Assembly: GCA_964627795.1 (NCBI GenBank)
Contig: CAZVLF010000002.1
Coordinates: forward strand, 142,584-206,583
DNA from: CANDYO01 sp964627795
GTDB lineage: Bacteria > Pseudomonadota > Alphaproteobacteria > Rickettsiales > CANDYO01
Direction: 5' to 3'
Length of the DNA: 64,000 bases
In this document: piece by piece, positions 44,237 to 53,164 of the stretch
Numbering within the stretch: the stretch's first letter is position 1
Layout: the number at the start of each line of letters is the position of its first letter
Position numbers and translations under genes: made by a program
Notes under the pieces: generated by a model
Databases searched by the model: none
Told to the model about the DNA's origin: nothing
Seen by the model: only the letters and a program-made list of their open reading frames with translations

Positions 44237-45607
44237 TCAAAAACCTGCCAATTTATATTTTATTCTGTTATAGTTTTCGGTTACATCATAGTATTTTGTT
44301 CTAAGCTTCATTGATCTTGCGTTTAGCTCTCCCATTATGGCTATAATGTAGTATTTCTTTAGCTCTAAATTTTTAACAGCATCTGCTAGTTTCACTTTAT
44401 AAGTAAATAGATTTTCCTGAATTTCAAGTAGTTCCGTTAAAGAAATTTGTCCCTCTTCATATTCTATCTGCTTTCCAGATAAAGCTAATTCACCAGCTTT
44501 TACTGCGTCTTTAGAAGATTTAACCATCGATCTTGCGCTATTATAATCATGCCAAGCTTGAGAAACTAGTTTTGTAATTTGAAATTTATAGCTTTTAGTT
44601 TCATATTTTGATTGGGCGGCATCAGCCTTGCTTTGTCTAACATTAGAATATTCTTGCCCATTTTGATAAATTGGTATTTTTACACTAACATAATAAGTTT
44701 TATTATTTTGATATGGTTCTATAACATTTGTGGATTTATCATTATTCCATATTTTCATAAAGCTTATTCCAGCATCAATTGAAGGGAGCATAGATGCAAG
44801 ATTAGATTTTACAGCCATTTCTTTTCCTTTTTGCTTTAAGGTTATGGCTTTTAGTTCAGGATTAGATTTAAATGCTTTAAGTTCAACTTCCCTTTTAGTT
44901 AATGGTATATTTAAAAGAATTGTAGGTTTAGAAAGATTTTCTGGTTCTTCGCCAACAAGCTGGGTGTAATCTGCCATAGAGGAATTATATTCTGCTTCAA
45001 TATATTCATAATTAGTTTCTGCATCAGATCTTTTTGCTAAAGCATTTGCAACATCGGATTCTCTAGCAAAGCCATGATTATATTTGTCTTTAATAAATTC
45101 ATATTTTTTCTCATAAAACTCTATATTTTCTTTAGCAATTGACAGTTTTTGTTTGTTATTTATAACAGCAAAAAAAGCAGAAATAGTTTTATAAAATAAA
45201 TCTTGTTCTTTGCTTATTAACATTGCTCTTTCCGATTCTATAGTATATTTTGCAATTTTTGCAGCTATAGTGTTTTTCCCACCATTAAAGATATTTTGCT
45301 TTAGCTCTACTTTTGAGGTGCGGTTTTGTATAGTTATCCATTGATCATTTTTAACTAATTGTTTAGTTGCTGAATCATACTTAGTATCAATTTTGCTACT
45401 TCTTTCAGTAGCTTCATATTTCAGCTGAGGTAAGAAACCTGAGAAAGCCTTGAAAATTTCTTCATCAGCTTTTTTTAAGCTTTCACGAGCTGCTGCAAGT
45501 TCAGGGTTGTTTTTATAGCAACTTACTAGAGCTTCTTCTAGGCTAATTGATAAAGCGGAGCTACTAACCCCTAAAAAAGATATGAGTGTAAAAAGTTTTT
45601 TAAACAT
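44237..45607 (-). CDS. TolC-family outer membrane efflux protein (copy 2)
   Basis: 456 residues with a signal peptide (FKKLFTLISFLGVSSSALS, cut near 20). It has the same OEP layout as copy 1: ISLEEALVSCYKNNPELAAA, VSVKIPIYQNGQEYSNVRQS, and the end NYNRIKYKLAGF, which mirrors copy 1. The two are therefore paralogs from a tandem duplication, well diverged over most of their length. The stop abuts the CCA end of the opposite-strand tRNA-Cys. Which transport partner each serves is unknown. Confidence 0.92.
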   Translation of the reverse strand: MFKKLFTLISFLGVSSSALSISLEEALVSCYKNNPELAAARESLKKADEEIFKAFSGFLPQLKYEATERSSKIDTKYDSATKQLVKNDQWITIQNRTSKVELKQNIFNGGKNTIAAKIAKYTIESERAMLISKEQDLFYKTISAFFAVINNKQKLSIAKENIEFYEKKYEFIKDKYNHGFARESDVANALAKRSDAETNYEYIEAEYNSSMADYTQLVGEEPENLSKPTILLNIPLTKREVELKAFKSNPELKAITLKQKGKEMAVKSNLASMLPSIDAGISFMKIWNNDKSTNVIEPYQNNKTYYVSVKIPIYQNGQEYSNVRQSKADAAQSKYETKSYKFQITKLVSQAWHDYNSARSMVKSSKDAVKAGELALSGKQIEYEEGQISLTELLEIQENLFTYKVKLADAVKNLELKKYYIIAIMGELNARSMKLRTKYYDVTENYNRIKYKLAGF

Positions 45608-45688
45608 GTTTGGTAGGTAAATATCCTAAATGCGATATTTTAAATAGATAGATTTATAATTAATATATATACATTTATTGCTTAATTT

Positions 45689-46222
45689 CTACAACAATTT
45701 TAATATTTTTAAGTATTCTTCTGTATGTTTTAGATAATTATTGGCTGATATTAAAATAAATTTAGCTTCTTCCTCAGTTAGATGGCGGAAGAATTTTGCT
45801 GGATTTCCAGCCCATATTTCCCCCTTTTGCACGGTTTTACCTGGAGTTATAACACTTCCTGCAGCAACCATTCCGCCAGTTTTTATAGTAGCACCATCCA
45901 TTATAATTGCTCCCATTCCTATAAAGCATTCATCTTCAAGAGTGCAAGCATGCAGTAATGCTTTATGTCCAATGGTTATGTTTTTTCCTATAATAGTTTT
46001 TCCGCCACCTCTGGTGCAATGAATAACTGTTCCATCTTGAATATTGGTGTTTTCTCCAATAAAAATAGGTTCAACATCTCCTCTTATCACGCAGTTAAAC
46101 CATACACCAACTCCTTTTTCAATTTTTACATTTCCAATTATTGATGCTGAAGGAGCAATAAAAGCTTCATCGCTAATTTGTGGATACATATTGTTATATG
46201 GAAGTATGAGCGCTTTATTCAT
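45689..46222 (-). CDS. gamma-type carbonic anhydrase family protein
   Basis: A left-handed beta-helix (hexapeptide repeat) protein of 177 residues, starting MNKALILPYNNMYPQISDEA; a GTG three codons earlier is possible. The zinc-ligand histidines of the gamma-CA family appear as VIHCT (about 75) and IGHKALLHAC (about 90-100), and the GNPAKFFRHLTEEE tail is typical. Members bind zinc trimers; some are carbonic anhydrases and others are of unknown activity. The ATG lies inside the end of rmuC, so the pair is co-transcribed. Confidence 0.92.
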   Translation of the reverse strand: MNKALILPYNNMYPQISDEAFIAPSASIIGNVKIEKGVGVWFNCVIRGDVEPIFIGENTNIQDGTVIHCTRGGGKTIIGKNITIGHKALLHACTLEDECFIGMGAIIMDGATIKTGGMVAAGSVITPGKTVQKGEIWAGNPAKFFRHLTEEEAKFILISANNYLKHTEEYLKILKLL

Positions 46223-47564
46223 TTTCTTCACTTTCGTTTATTGTTTCGCTTGCTTCTGCTTCAATCATAGTTAGTTTGTTAGTGGTTATAACTTGATATC
46301 TATCAATTTTTTCAGCGAGCTGTTTGTTTGTTTTAACTGAAATTCCAAGTTTTTCTAGTTTCTTGCTTCTAGATAAAATATTGCTGTTAAAACTTGCAGC
46401 AAACTTATCAAAAAACGAGATAGAGTTATTTAAACTGCTACCAAGCTTTTTAGCATGACCGGTTAAGTTAGCTATATTATAAAGTAAGTGGCTAACTTCT
46501 TCAATAATTGCATTATAATTTTTATTTTTATTATCTTCGCTAATTTGAAATTTAGCATTTGCTAAAATATTGATCAAACCTACTGGTCCAGCAGGAAAAA
46601 TATGGTTTTTCCAAGCATCATTTATGAATTGATTATCTATATTTTGCAGCTGTTCAATTGTAGATTCGGTGGGAAGAAACATAATGGTTGAAATATGCTT
46701 TACGTTTTTATTGTTTAAACCATTAGAGACATTCAGTCTATAATCCTTAGAAGATAGGGATTTTAAATGATTTCTCATTGTATTTTTAATTTTGTCTCTA
46801 ATAATAATTTCTTCTTCTTTACTTTTTGCTAAACCCAGCTCAAGGAAAAATTTTGATGCTTTGCTATCGATAACTAAAATATTATCACCAGGAAGGTAAA
46901 TTATTGCATCAGGTCTTAGTTTATTATTATCAGAATCGATTACAGAATGCTGTATATGATAATCTATATTTGCTAATAAATTTGAAGATTTTAAAATATT
47001 TTCTAAGGTTATTTCTGCAAGACCTCCAACTGTATTAGGAGCAAGTAATGCTTTATAAACCATATCTGTGGTATTATGAGAAGTAGTAACCTGTTCTTTG
47101 AGAGTTGTAACACTTTCAGTTAATGATGAAAAGTTTTTATAAATATTTTCAGTTGTTTCCTTGAATTGTTTTTTGGTTTCTTCTTGGTTTAGTTGGCTTT
47201 CTCTTTTATGATGTTCAATTAACTCTTTTGATAATTTATTTCCTACATCAAAAATAGCTGCTTTTGCATTCTCAATTGATTGAGCTTTTTGTTCTTCCCA
47301 TGATTTCATTTGAGATAATATAGTGTCACATTTTTGCAAAGCTAAAGCCTCACGCTGAAGAGCTAAGTATTTTTCTTCTTTTTCTTGATTAAGTATATTT
47401 TGTAATTCTTTGTATTCAGCTGATAATTTGTTGTATTCATGAAATAAGATTTCAAGTTTTGATTGCAAATTAATGTTTTCAGCTTTAAGTTTAAAACCAA
47501 AAATTTTAGTTGTAAAAAAAATCAATGCTAAACAGCTGATACCTATGATTAAATAAACTTGCAT
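46215..47564 (-). CDS. rmuC: DNA recombination protein RmuC
   Basis: 449 residues. An N-terminal membrane helix (3-22) leads into a long coiled coil (30-185), then the RmuC nuclease-like domain with LAEITLENILKSS, LRPDAIIYLPGDNILVIDSK (about 225-245) and FLPTESTIEQL. RmuC limits recombination at inverted repeats. The C-terminal end is acidic. It overlaps the gamma-CA gene by 8 bases and diverges from glmU across a 55-base spacer. Confidence 0.93.
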   Translation of the reverse strand: MQVYLIIGISCLALIFFTTKIFGFKLKAENINLQSKLEILFHEYNKLSAEYKELQNILNQEKEEKYLALQREALALQKCDTILSQMKSWEEQKAQSIENAKAAIFDVGNKLSKELIEHHKRESQLNQEETKKQFKETTENIYKNFSSLTESVTTLKEQVTTSHNTTDMVYKALLAPNTVGGLAEITLENILKSSNLLANIDYHIQHSVIDSDNNKLRPDAIIYLPGDNILVIDSKASKFFLELGLAKSKEEEIIIRDKIKNTMRNHLKSLSSKDYRLNVSNGLNNKNVKHISTIMFLPTESTIEQLQNIDNQFINDAWKNHIFPAGPVGLINILANAKFQISEDNKNKNYNAIIEEVSHLLYNIANLTGHAKKLGSSLNNSISFFDKFAASFNSNILSRSKKLEKLGISVKTNKQLAEKIDRYQVITTNKLTMIEAEASETINESEENE

Positions 47565-47619
47565 AAAAACTTGACCAGGATAATATAAATTTAAGCTATT
47601 TTAACTGAAGGATAATAAT

Positions 47620-48933
47620 ATGTCTACCTTAAGCGTCATTATAATTGCAGCAGGACAAAGTACAAGAATGAATTCTAGTACGCCAAAAGTTTTACACTTA
47701 ATTGCTGGCAGGCCAACTTTAGCTTATGTTCTTGAAACTGCCTCTATGCTTGCTCCAAGTAATATAATCTTAGTTACTGCACCAGGTATGGATGAAGTTA
47801 GAGAATTTGCAGATAGTCAGGTTAATAATATAACTCATGCAATTCAAGAAAAGCCTTTAGGTACAGCAGATGCAGTGAAAGCAGCTTTGCCTTATTTAGA
47901 TAACGAAGGGAGGACATTAATTCTTTATGGGGATGCACCTTTCATTAGTTTTGAAAGTGTGAGTCGAGTAATAAAATCTAAAAAAGATCTTCTCTTAGTC
48001 GGTTTTCATACAAATAACCCTAATAAATATGGAAGGTTAATTACTTTTGATGATGATCTTTTAGAGATTGTAGAATTTAATGATGCTAATGACGAGCAAA
48101 GGCTTCTTACCCATTGTAACTCAGGGATAATATTTTTAAAAAATAAATATCTACATAAGCTTATACCTTTGGTTAAAAATAAAAATGCAAAGCAAGAATA
48201 TTATTTAACTGATATTATTAAGATTGCTACCTTTCAAAATTTATCTTGTTCAATTTTTGATGTGGATGAGCAAGAAGTAATTGGAATTAATAACAGAGAA
48301 GAATTAAGTATTGCAGAATCAATAATGCAAAGAAAAATTAAATCAAAATTGATGAATCAAGGAGTAACTATAATTAACCCTGAAAGTTCTTATATCACTT
48401 ATGATTTTAAAGCTGGTAATGATGTTACTATTTATCCTAATGTGTTTATCGGAAGTGGTGTAAGATTAGGAAATAATGTAATAATTCGCTCTTTTTCTCA
48501 TTTAGAAGGAGTTGAGGTAAGGGATAATGTAAATATAGGTCCTTTTGCAAGAATTAGATCTGAATCTTATATTGCAGAAAATGTTAAATTAGGGAATTTT
48601 GTTGAAATAAAAAATAGCAAAATTGACCATTCTACTAAAATTAGTCACTTAAGTTATGTGGGAGATAGTGAAATTGGGTATAACACTAATATTGGTGCTG
48701 GTGCTATAACTTGTAATTTTGATGGCATAAAGAAAAAATCTAGAACAAAAATAGGTAATAATGTTGCTATAGGTTCAAATGTTGCATTAATAGCTCCACT
48801 TAATATTGAAGATGGCGCTTTTATAGCAGCAGGTAGTGTGATCACTGATGATGTTAATAAAGATGATCTTGCTATTGCTAGGGCAAAGCAAGTTAATGTA
48901 GAGAAAAAAGCAAAAAAATTACGCAATGAATAA
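47620..48933 (+). CDS. glmU: bifunctional GlmU (N-acetylglucosamine-1-phosphate uridyltransferase / glucosamine-1-phosphate acetyltransferase)
   Basis: GlmU makes UDP-GlcNAc, the shared precursor of peptidoglycan and of lipid A (through LpxA/LpxC). The 437 residues contain the pyrophosphorylase domain (IIAAGQSTRMNSSTPKVLH at 8-26; LYGDAPFI; EKPLGTADAVKAA). The rest is a left-handed beta-helix acetyltransferase domain from about 240, with FVEIKNSKI, LSYVGDSEIGYNTNIGAGA and the NFDGIKK segment. It is slightly shorter than E. coli GlmU (456), at the C-terminus. rimM overlaps its last 8 bases. Confidence 0.97.
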   Translation: MSTLSVIIIAAGQSTRMNSSTPKVLHLIAGRPTLAYVLETASMLAPSNIILVTAPGMDEVREFADSQVNNITHAIQEKPLGTADAVKAALPYLDNEGRTLILYGDAPFISFESVSRVIKSKKDLLLVGFHTNNPNKYGRLITFDDDLLEIVEFNDANDEQRLLTHCNSGIIFLKNKYLHKLIPLVKNKNAKQEYYLTDIIKIATFQNLSCSIFDVDEQEVIGINNREELSIAESIMQRKIKSKLMNQGVTIINPESSYITYDFKAGNDVTIYPNVFIGSGVRLGNNVIIRSFSHLEGVEVRDNVNIGPFARIRSESYIAENVKLGNFVEIKNSKIDHSTKISHLSYVGDSEIGYNTNIGAGAITCNFDGIKKKSRTKIGNNVAIGSNVALIAPLNIEDGAFIAAGSVITDDVNKDDLAIARAKQVNVEKKAKKLRNE

Positions 48934-49408
48934 AGATTTGATATTAATTGCTAAATTTGGCAAGCCGCATGGAATAAAGGGAAATATAAAATTATATTCT
49001 TTTTCAGATGATCCATTTAAGTATCCGTTCTTAGTTGATAAGGATGAAAATAAATTTTTTATAAAGCTTCTTTCTCAAAAAGAAAATTTTTATATTATAA
49101 ATTTTAATGACAATAATTCTCGAGATTTAGCAGAAGAGCTAGGAGGACTAGAATTATTTACTTATCGCTCAATGTTGCCTAATCTTGGTGAAGATGAATT
49201 TTACCATAATGATCTAATCGGAATGGAAGTTTTTGATGATAATCGAAACCATAAAGGAAATGTGGTTGCGGTATATAATTTTGGTGCTGGGGATATTATT
49301 GAGATTATGTTGGTTAAAACCCAAAAGAAAGAAATGTTTCCATTCCACCAAGATTTTATTGAGAGTATTGATATAAACCAGAAAAAAATAATTTATAAAT
49401 TCTTTTAA
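48926..49408 (+). CDS. rimM: ribosome maturation factor RimM
   Basis: A 30S assembly factor that binds S19. The 160 residues have the N-terminal barrel (LILIAKFGKPHGIKGNIKLY) and the PRC-barrel domain (FYHNDLIGMEVFDD, GAGDIIEIM, MFPFHQDFIESID). It overlaps the end of glmU by 8 bases, so it is translationally coupled to that gene instead of to the usual rpsP-trmD-rplS operon. Confidence 0.93.
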   Translation: MNKDLILIAKFGKPHGIKGNIKLYSFSDDPFKYPFLVDKDENKFFIKLLSQKENFYIINFNDNNSRDLAEELGGLELFTYRSMLPNLGEDEFYHNDLIGMEVFDDNRNHKGNVVAVYNFGAGDIIEIMLVKTQKKEMFPFHQDFIESIDINQKKIIYKFF

Positions 49409-49481
49409 GTCTCTTTAAAGTAGTTTTATTTTTCTTTTTTAATGCTATTATTAGTTGAACTAATTATACAATAACTATTCT

Positions 49482-50153
49482 ATGAAAAAATATAGCTTAT
49501 TAATATTTGCTTTTTTGATCTCTTTTAAAGCTTTTGCAAAAGTTCCTGTGGATGGTGTTATAGCGATTTGTACTCCATATCCAGAAAATGAAGATAAAAC
49601 ATCTTACCCAAAAGAATTTAATCGAACAAATAACTTAGCAAGACCAATAAAAAATGGGCTCTATGATGCTGAAGGGGAAAGAATAGTTATATATGGAAGG
49701 CTACTAGATAGAAATTGCGTGCCAGTAAGTGATGCGAAGATTTATATTTGGCAAGCTAATAAAGAAGGTTATGTTCAGTATCCAATAAAAACTCCAAATG
49801 AATTTTCCCATCATCAAAAATGGATAGATCCTAATTTTAATGGTACTGGTATTGCTAATACTGACAATATGGGTAGGTTTCAATTTATCACCATTAAGCC
49901 AGGAAGTTTTACTAAAGTAACTCCTCATATACATTTTATAGTGGAACATGAAAAACTAAATGGCCTTTCGAGTAAATTTTATTTTGCTAAAGAAGGGGCT
50001 AGAGTAATTTATGATACTGATAAAGAAAATAAATTATTTAAAATCACTAACCGAAAATTAATTGATCAAATGATGGCAGTTAAAGGTGAAGCAAAGGGTA
50101 GTTATATGATTGATATTACTCTTGATGATATGGTGCAGGGAAAAGGTTTTTAA
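49482..50153 (+). CDS. exported intradiol-dioxygenase-like protein with altered iron ligands
   Basis: 223 residues with a signal peptide (KYSLLIFAFLISFKAFA, cut after residue 19), then the intradiol (protocatechuate 3,4-dioxygenase beta) fold. Its features are RIVIYGRLLDRNCVPVSDAK, IYIWQANKEG, GRFQFITIKPGSF and PHIHFIVE. The active enzymes bind Fe(III) with two Tyr and two His. The His pair is present (H149, H151), but the first Tyr position (two after Gly96) is Val98, the second (in the PGxY motif) is Phe143, and the usual Arg three before the first His is Val. It is probably not a ring-cleaving dioxygenase. Proteins annotated as protocatechuate dioxygenase are known in Rickettsiales without such a pathway. 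It is a single gene facing alr. Confidence 0.8.
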   Translation: MKKYSLLIFAFLISFKAFAKVPVDGVIAICTPYPENEDKTSYPKEFNRTNNLARPIKNGLYDAEGERIVIYGRLLDRNCVPVSDAKIYIWQANKEGYVQYPIKTPNEFSHHQKWIDPNFNGTGIANTDNMGRFQFITIKPGSFTKVTPHIHFIVEHEKLNGLSSKFYFAKEGARVIYDTDKENKLFKITNRKLIDQMMAVKGEAKGSYMIDITLDDMVQGKGF

Positions 50154-50176
50154 GTTTAGTTTTTTTATCAGTGATT

Positions 50177-51277
50177 TTAAATATTTTGCTCTTGTTTCAT
50201 TGTCCAATAAAATTTTACTCTTTGTTGGACTGATGTAAGAATATCATATGGAACATTATCAGTATGCTGAGCCACTTCTTCTAAGGGTAAGCCATCACCC
50301 CATAAAATTACAGGATCACCCACTTTTGCGTTAGGATTATTGCGTAGGTCAATAGTTGCCATATCCATTGAAACACGGCCTATTAAATTGCATCTTTTAT
50401 TATTAACTAACACCGGAGTTCCATCTCTAGCTGATCGTGGATAGCCATCTCCATAACCCATTGCTATTACTCCAACTCTCATATCTTCTGGGCAAATATA
50501 TCTTGCTCCATAGCCAATTGAGCTGCCTTTTTTAGCTTCGCTTACTGAAACAAGTCTGGTTTGTAAAGTCATAACTGGTTTTAAATTAAGTTCACTTGCA
50601 GTTTTTCCTTTTATAGGTGATATACCATATAAAGCAATACCTGGCCTTACTACGTCATATAAAGTTGAAGGAAAATTAAAAATTGCTCCTGAATTAGCAA
50701 TGCTTTTTAACCCAGGAAGATCTTTAACAAAATTATGGAATTTTTCTAGTTGAGTTCTATTTAAAGGATGAGTGATATCTTCAGAACAAGCAAAATGAGA
50801 TAAAATTCCAATTGGCTGGATAATTTGATCATTTTGACTTAGAATATTGTAAATTTCTTTAGCGTCTTCAATTGAAAAACCTAATCTACCCATTCCGGTA
50901 TCAACTTTAAGCCAAATTCTGATTTTATTAGGCAATCTTATATTATTAAGCCATTCAAGCTGAGTTTTTTCGTGGAAAATTAAATGAAAATTATTACAAG
51001 AAGCCAAAAATAAATCATCAGCTTCAAATGCCCCAGACATTAAAGTGATAGGAAGTTTTACATTTACTTTACGTAACGCCACTGCTTCATCAACAGATGC
51101 TACTCCAAGACTATATACTTTTCCATCCAGCCTCATTGCAGTTGAACGAAGCCCATGGCCATAGCCATTTGCTTTGATCATAGCAATAACTTCGCAATTA
51201 GGAGCTTTAGACTTAATTACCTCTAAATTGTGCAAGAGATTTTCAGTCGATAAAGTAGCAATAGCTAGTCGGCCCAT
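50177..51277 (-). CDS. alr: alanine racemase
   Basis: Alr makes D-alanine for peptidoglycan. The 366 residues of a fold-III PLP enzyme show the lysine in VIAMIKANGYGHGL (about 33), the GMGRLGFS motif (about 130), the second catalytic Tyr in IGYGARYICPE, and MGYGDGYPRSA (about 280). The call is secure. It diverges from fmt across about 90 bases. Its presence agrees with the L,D-transpeptidase and glmU: the organism retains a peptide-cross-linked wall. Confidence 0.96.
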   Translation of the reverse strand: MGRLAIATLSTENLLHNLEVIKSKAPNCEVIAMIKANGYGHGLRSTAMRLDGKVYSLGVASVDEAVALRKVNVKLPITLMSGAFEADDLFLASCNNFHLIFHEKTQLEWLNNIRLPNKIRIWLKVDTGMGRLGFSIEDAKEIYNILSQNDQIIQPIGILSHFACSEDITHPLNRTQLEKFHNFVKDLPGLKSIANSGAIFNFPSTLYDVVRPGIALYGISPIKGKTASELNLKPVMTLQTRLVSVSEAKKGSSIGYGARYICPEDMRVGVIAMGYGDGYPRSARDGTPVLVNNKRCNLIGRVSMDMATIDLRNNPNAKVGDPVILWGDGLPLEEVAQHTDNVPYDILTSVQQRVKFYWTMKQEQNI

Positions 51278-51366
51278 ATTTAATAAAATTAACTTATTAC
51301 TTGTATATTTTAATCATTTACTATAACAGTTAAGATAGACAAAAACAACATTAGTGAGAGAAATTG

Positions 51367-52263
51367 ATGAAGATAATTTTTATGGGTACTCCTGAATTTG
51401 CTGTTCCCACCTTGCAGGCATTAATTACCAAACATAAAGTGGTTGCAGTATATACCCAAGCTCCCAAACCTGCTGGAAGAGGGCAAAAAGAAACATTAAG
51501 CCCGGTGCATCAAGTAGCTTTAGACCATAATATTCCTGTTTATACTCCAAAAACTTTAAGGAATGATCATGCTAAACAAGAATTTATTCAAATTGATGCT
51601 GATCTATCTGTGGTTGTGGCATATGGATTGATTTTGCCAAAAGAAGTGTTAGAAGCACATAAATATGGATGTATTAATATTCATCCGTCTAAACTTCCGT
51701 TCTATCGTGGGGCAGCTCCTATGCAAAGAACTATAGAAATGGGGGAAAAAGAAACCGCAATGTGCATTATGAAAATGGATGAGGGAGTTGATACTGGGGA
51801 TATTTTTATTACAGAACATGTAAAGTTAGATGAGAATATCACTTATGCTCAACTTTCTAATTATATGTCTAAACTTGGCGCTGATATGGTGCTTAAAGTT
51901 CTTGATCAAATTGATGATATAACTTTAATTAAACAGCCTAAGGATGGATCTTATGCTAAAAAAATTGACAAGGAAGAAGGGCTGTTAGACTGGAACCAGG
52001 ATGCGGATGTTTTGCAGCGCAAAGTTAGAGCTTTTAATCCTTGGCCTGGCACTTACTTTTTAAACGGGGATGAGAAGATAAAAGTGTTGGAAGCTAATTA
52101 TTTAAACGAGCAACATAATTATACTTCAGGGACTATAGTTGATGAAAAAAAACTACTCATTGCATGTAAAAATGGCTTTTTTCAACCTTTAAGTTTACAA
52201 AAGCCAGGCAAAAAAATTATGGGATATGAAGAATTTTTACGTGGCAACAAGATAAAATTATGA
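51367..52263 (+). CDS. fmt: methionyl-tRNA formyltransferase
   Basis: Fmt formylates initiator tRNA. 298 residues, starting MKIIFMGTPEFAVPTLQAL, with GAGAG upstream; a TTG just before it is rejected. Motifs are INIHPSKLPFYRGAAP (about 107) with the catalytic Asn-His, DEGVDTGDIFI (about 138) with the catalytic Asp, and the C-terminal OB-fold region. The next gene overlaps its stop by 4 bases. The usual partner def is not adjacent here. Confidence 0.96.
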   Translation: MKIIFMGTPEFAVPTLQALITKHKVVAVYTQAPKPAGRGQKETLSPVHQVALDHNIPVYTPKTLRNDHAKQEFIQIDADLSVVVAYGLILPKEVLEAHKYGCINIHPSKLPFYRGAAPMQRTIEMGEKETAMCIMKMDEGVDTGDIFITEHVKLDENITYAQLSNYMSKLGADMVLKVLDQIDDITLIKQPKDGSYAKKIDKEEGLLDWNQDADVLQRKVRAFNPWPGTYFLNGDEKIKVLEANYLNEQHNYTSGTIVDEKKLLIACKNGFFQPLSLQKPGKKIMGYEEFLRGNKIKL

Positions 52264-53147
52264 TTAGAATTATTTTCTTATTATTTTTTTTGGTGGTTTC
52301 ATCAGGGCAAGCTAAAGAATTTTATGAAATTTTAGACTTAAAAATAGAAAATGGCCTACCATTTGTAAATTTAAATATAGAAGGTCAAAATCTTAAGCTT
52401 TTGCTTGATACTGGTGCAAGAAATACAGAATTAATAGTTGATAAAAAATTCATTTCCAATTTTAAAACTTTGGTTGAGTTTAAAAGGAAAGGAAAATCCG
52501 GTGATGTTACAGGGAAAAAATATATAGCCAAACATTATCTTCTTCCTAACTTAAAAATTGGACAGTTGCATTTTAAGAAAGTTAATCTTGCTGAAGATAC
52601 TAAATGGGGTCTAAAAACTGTTGGCTCAGAATTAAAAAATGATGGAGCTATAGGTTTAGCACTTTTTGCCAATAAATCTATTATTATTGATTACCCTAAT
52701 CAAAAATTAGTTATTATTGAAGGAAATAAAATTCCTTCTCAATATGAGATTAAAAAATGGCTAGATATACCTTATAAAATTAGCCTTTATGGCCTTCATC
52801 TTTTTGTAAATATTGATAAAAGCATGATTAAGAAGAATTTTATTCTCGATTCAGGTGCAAATTTATCAATCATAAAGCCAAGTTCGATTGGAAATAATAT
52901 AATAAGTAAAGATTGCAAAGTGAAGTTTGATTTAAAAAGTGAGTGTCGATATGTTAAAGACTCTTTGTTTAAAGTTGATGATATAAATTTTAACAATATG
53001 AGTTTTTATCTTTATGATTTTAAAGAACCAACATCTGATGGAATCATTGGTTATAACTTTCTTTATAATAAGCAGATTTTCATTGATTTTGAGAAAAGAA
53101 AGATAAAAATTAACATAGTAAAGAATTCTTCTGCTCAAGTTTATTAA
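52260..53147 (+). CDS. exported single-chain aspartyl protease with two DTG/DSG motifs (retropepsin/pepsin-like)
   Basis: 295 residues with a signal peptide (RIIFLLFFLVVSSGQA, cut near 18). Two homologous lobes are visible. Lobe 1 has LLLDTGARN (Asp50) and later GAIGLALFANKSIIIDYPNQ. Lobe 2 has FILDSGANLS (Asp197) and later GIIGYNFLYNKQIFIDFEKR. Each lobe therefore carries a catalytic D-T/S-G loop and a matching closing strand, as in pepsin, whereas bacterial retropepsin-like proteins usually carry one motif and dimerise. It should act in the periplasm. The ATG overlaps the fmt stop by 4 bases, and the ABC exporter gene follows 17 bases after its stop. Confidence 0.8.
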   Translation: MIRIIFLLFFLVVSSGQAKEFYEILDLKIENGLPFVNLNIEGQNLKLLLDTGARNTELIVDKKFISNFKTLVEFKRKGKSGDVTGKKYIAKHYLLPNLKIGQLHFKKVNLAEDTKWGLKTVGSELKNDGAIGLALFANKSIIIDYPNQKLVIIEGNKIPSQYEIKKWLDIPYKISLYGLHLFVNIDKSMIKKNFILDSGANLSIIKPSSIGNNIISKDCKVKFDLKSECRYVKDSLFKVDDINFNNMSFYLYDFKEPTSDGIIGYNFLYNKQIFIDFEKRKIKINIVKNSSAQVY

Positions 53148-53164
53148 TCTTTCTTAATAATTAG

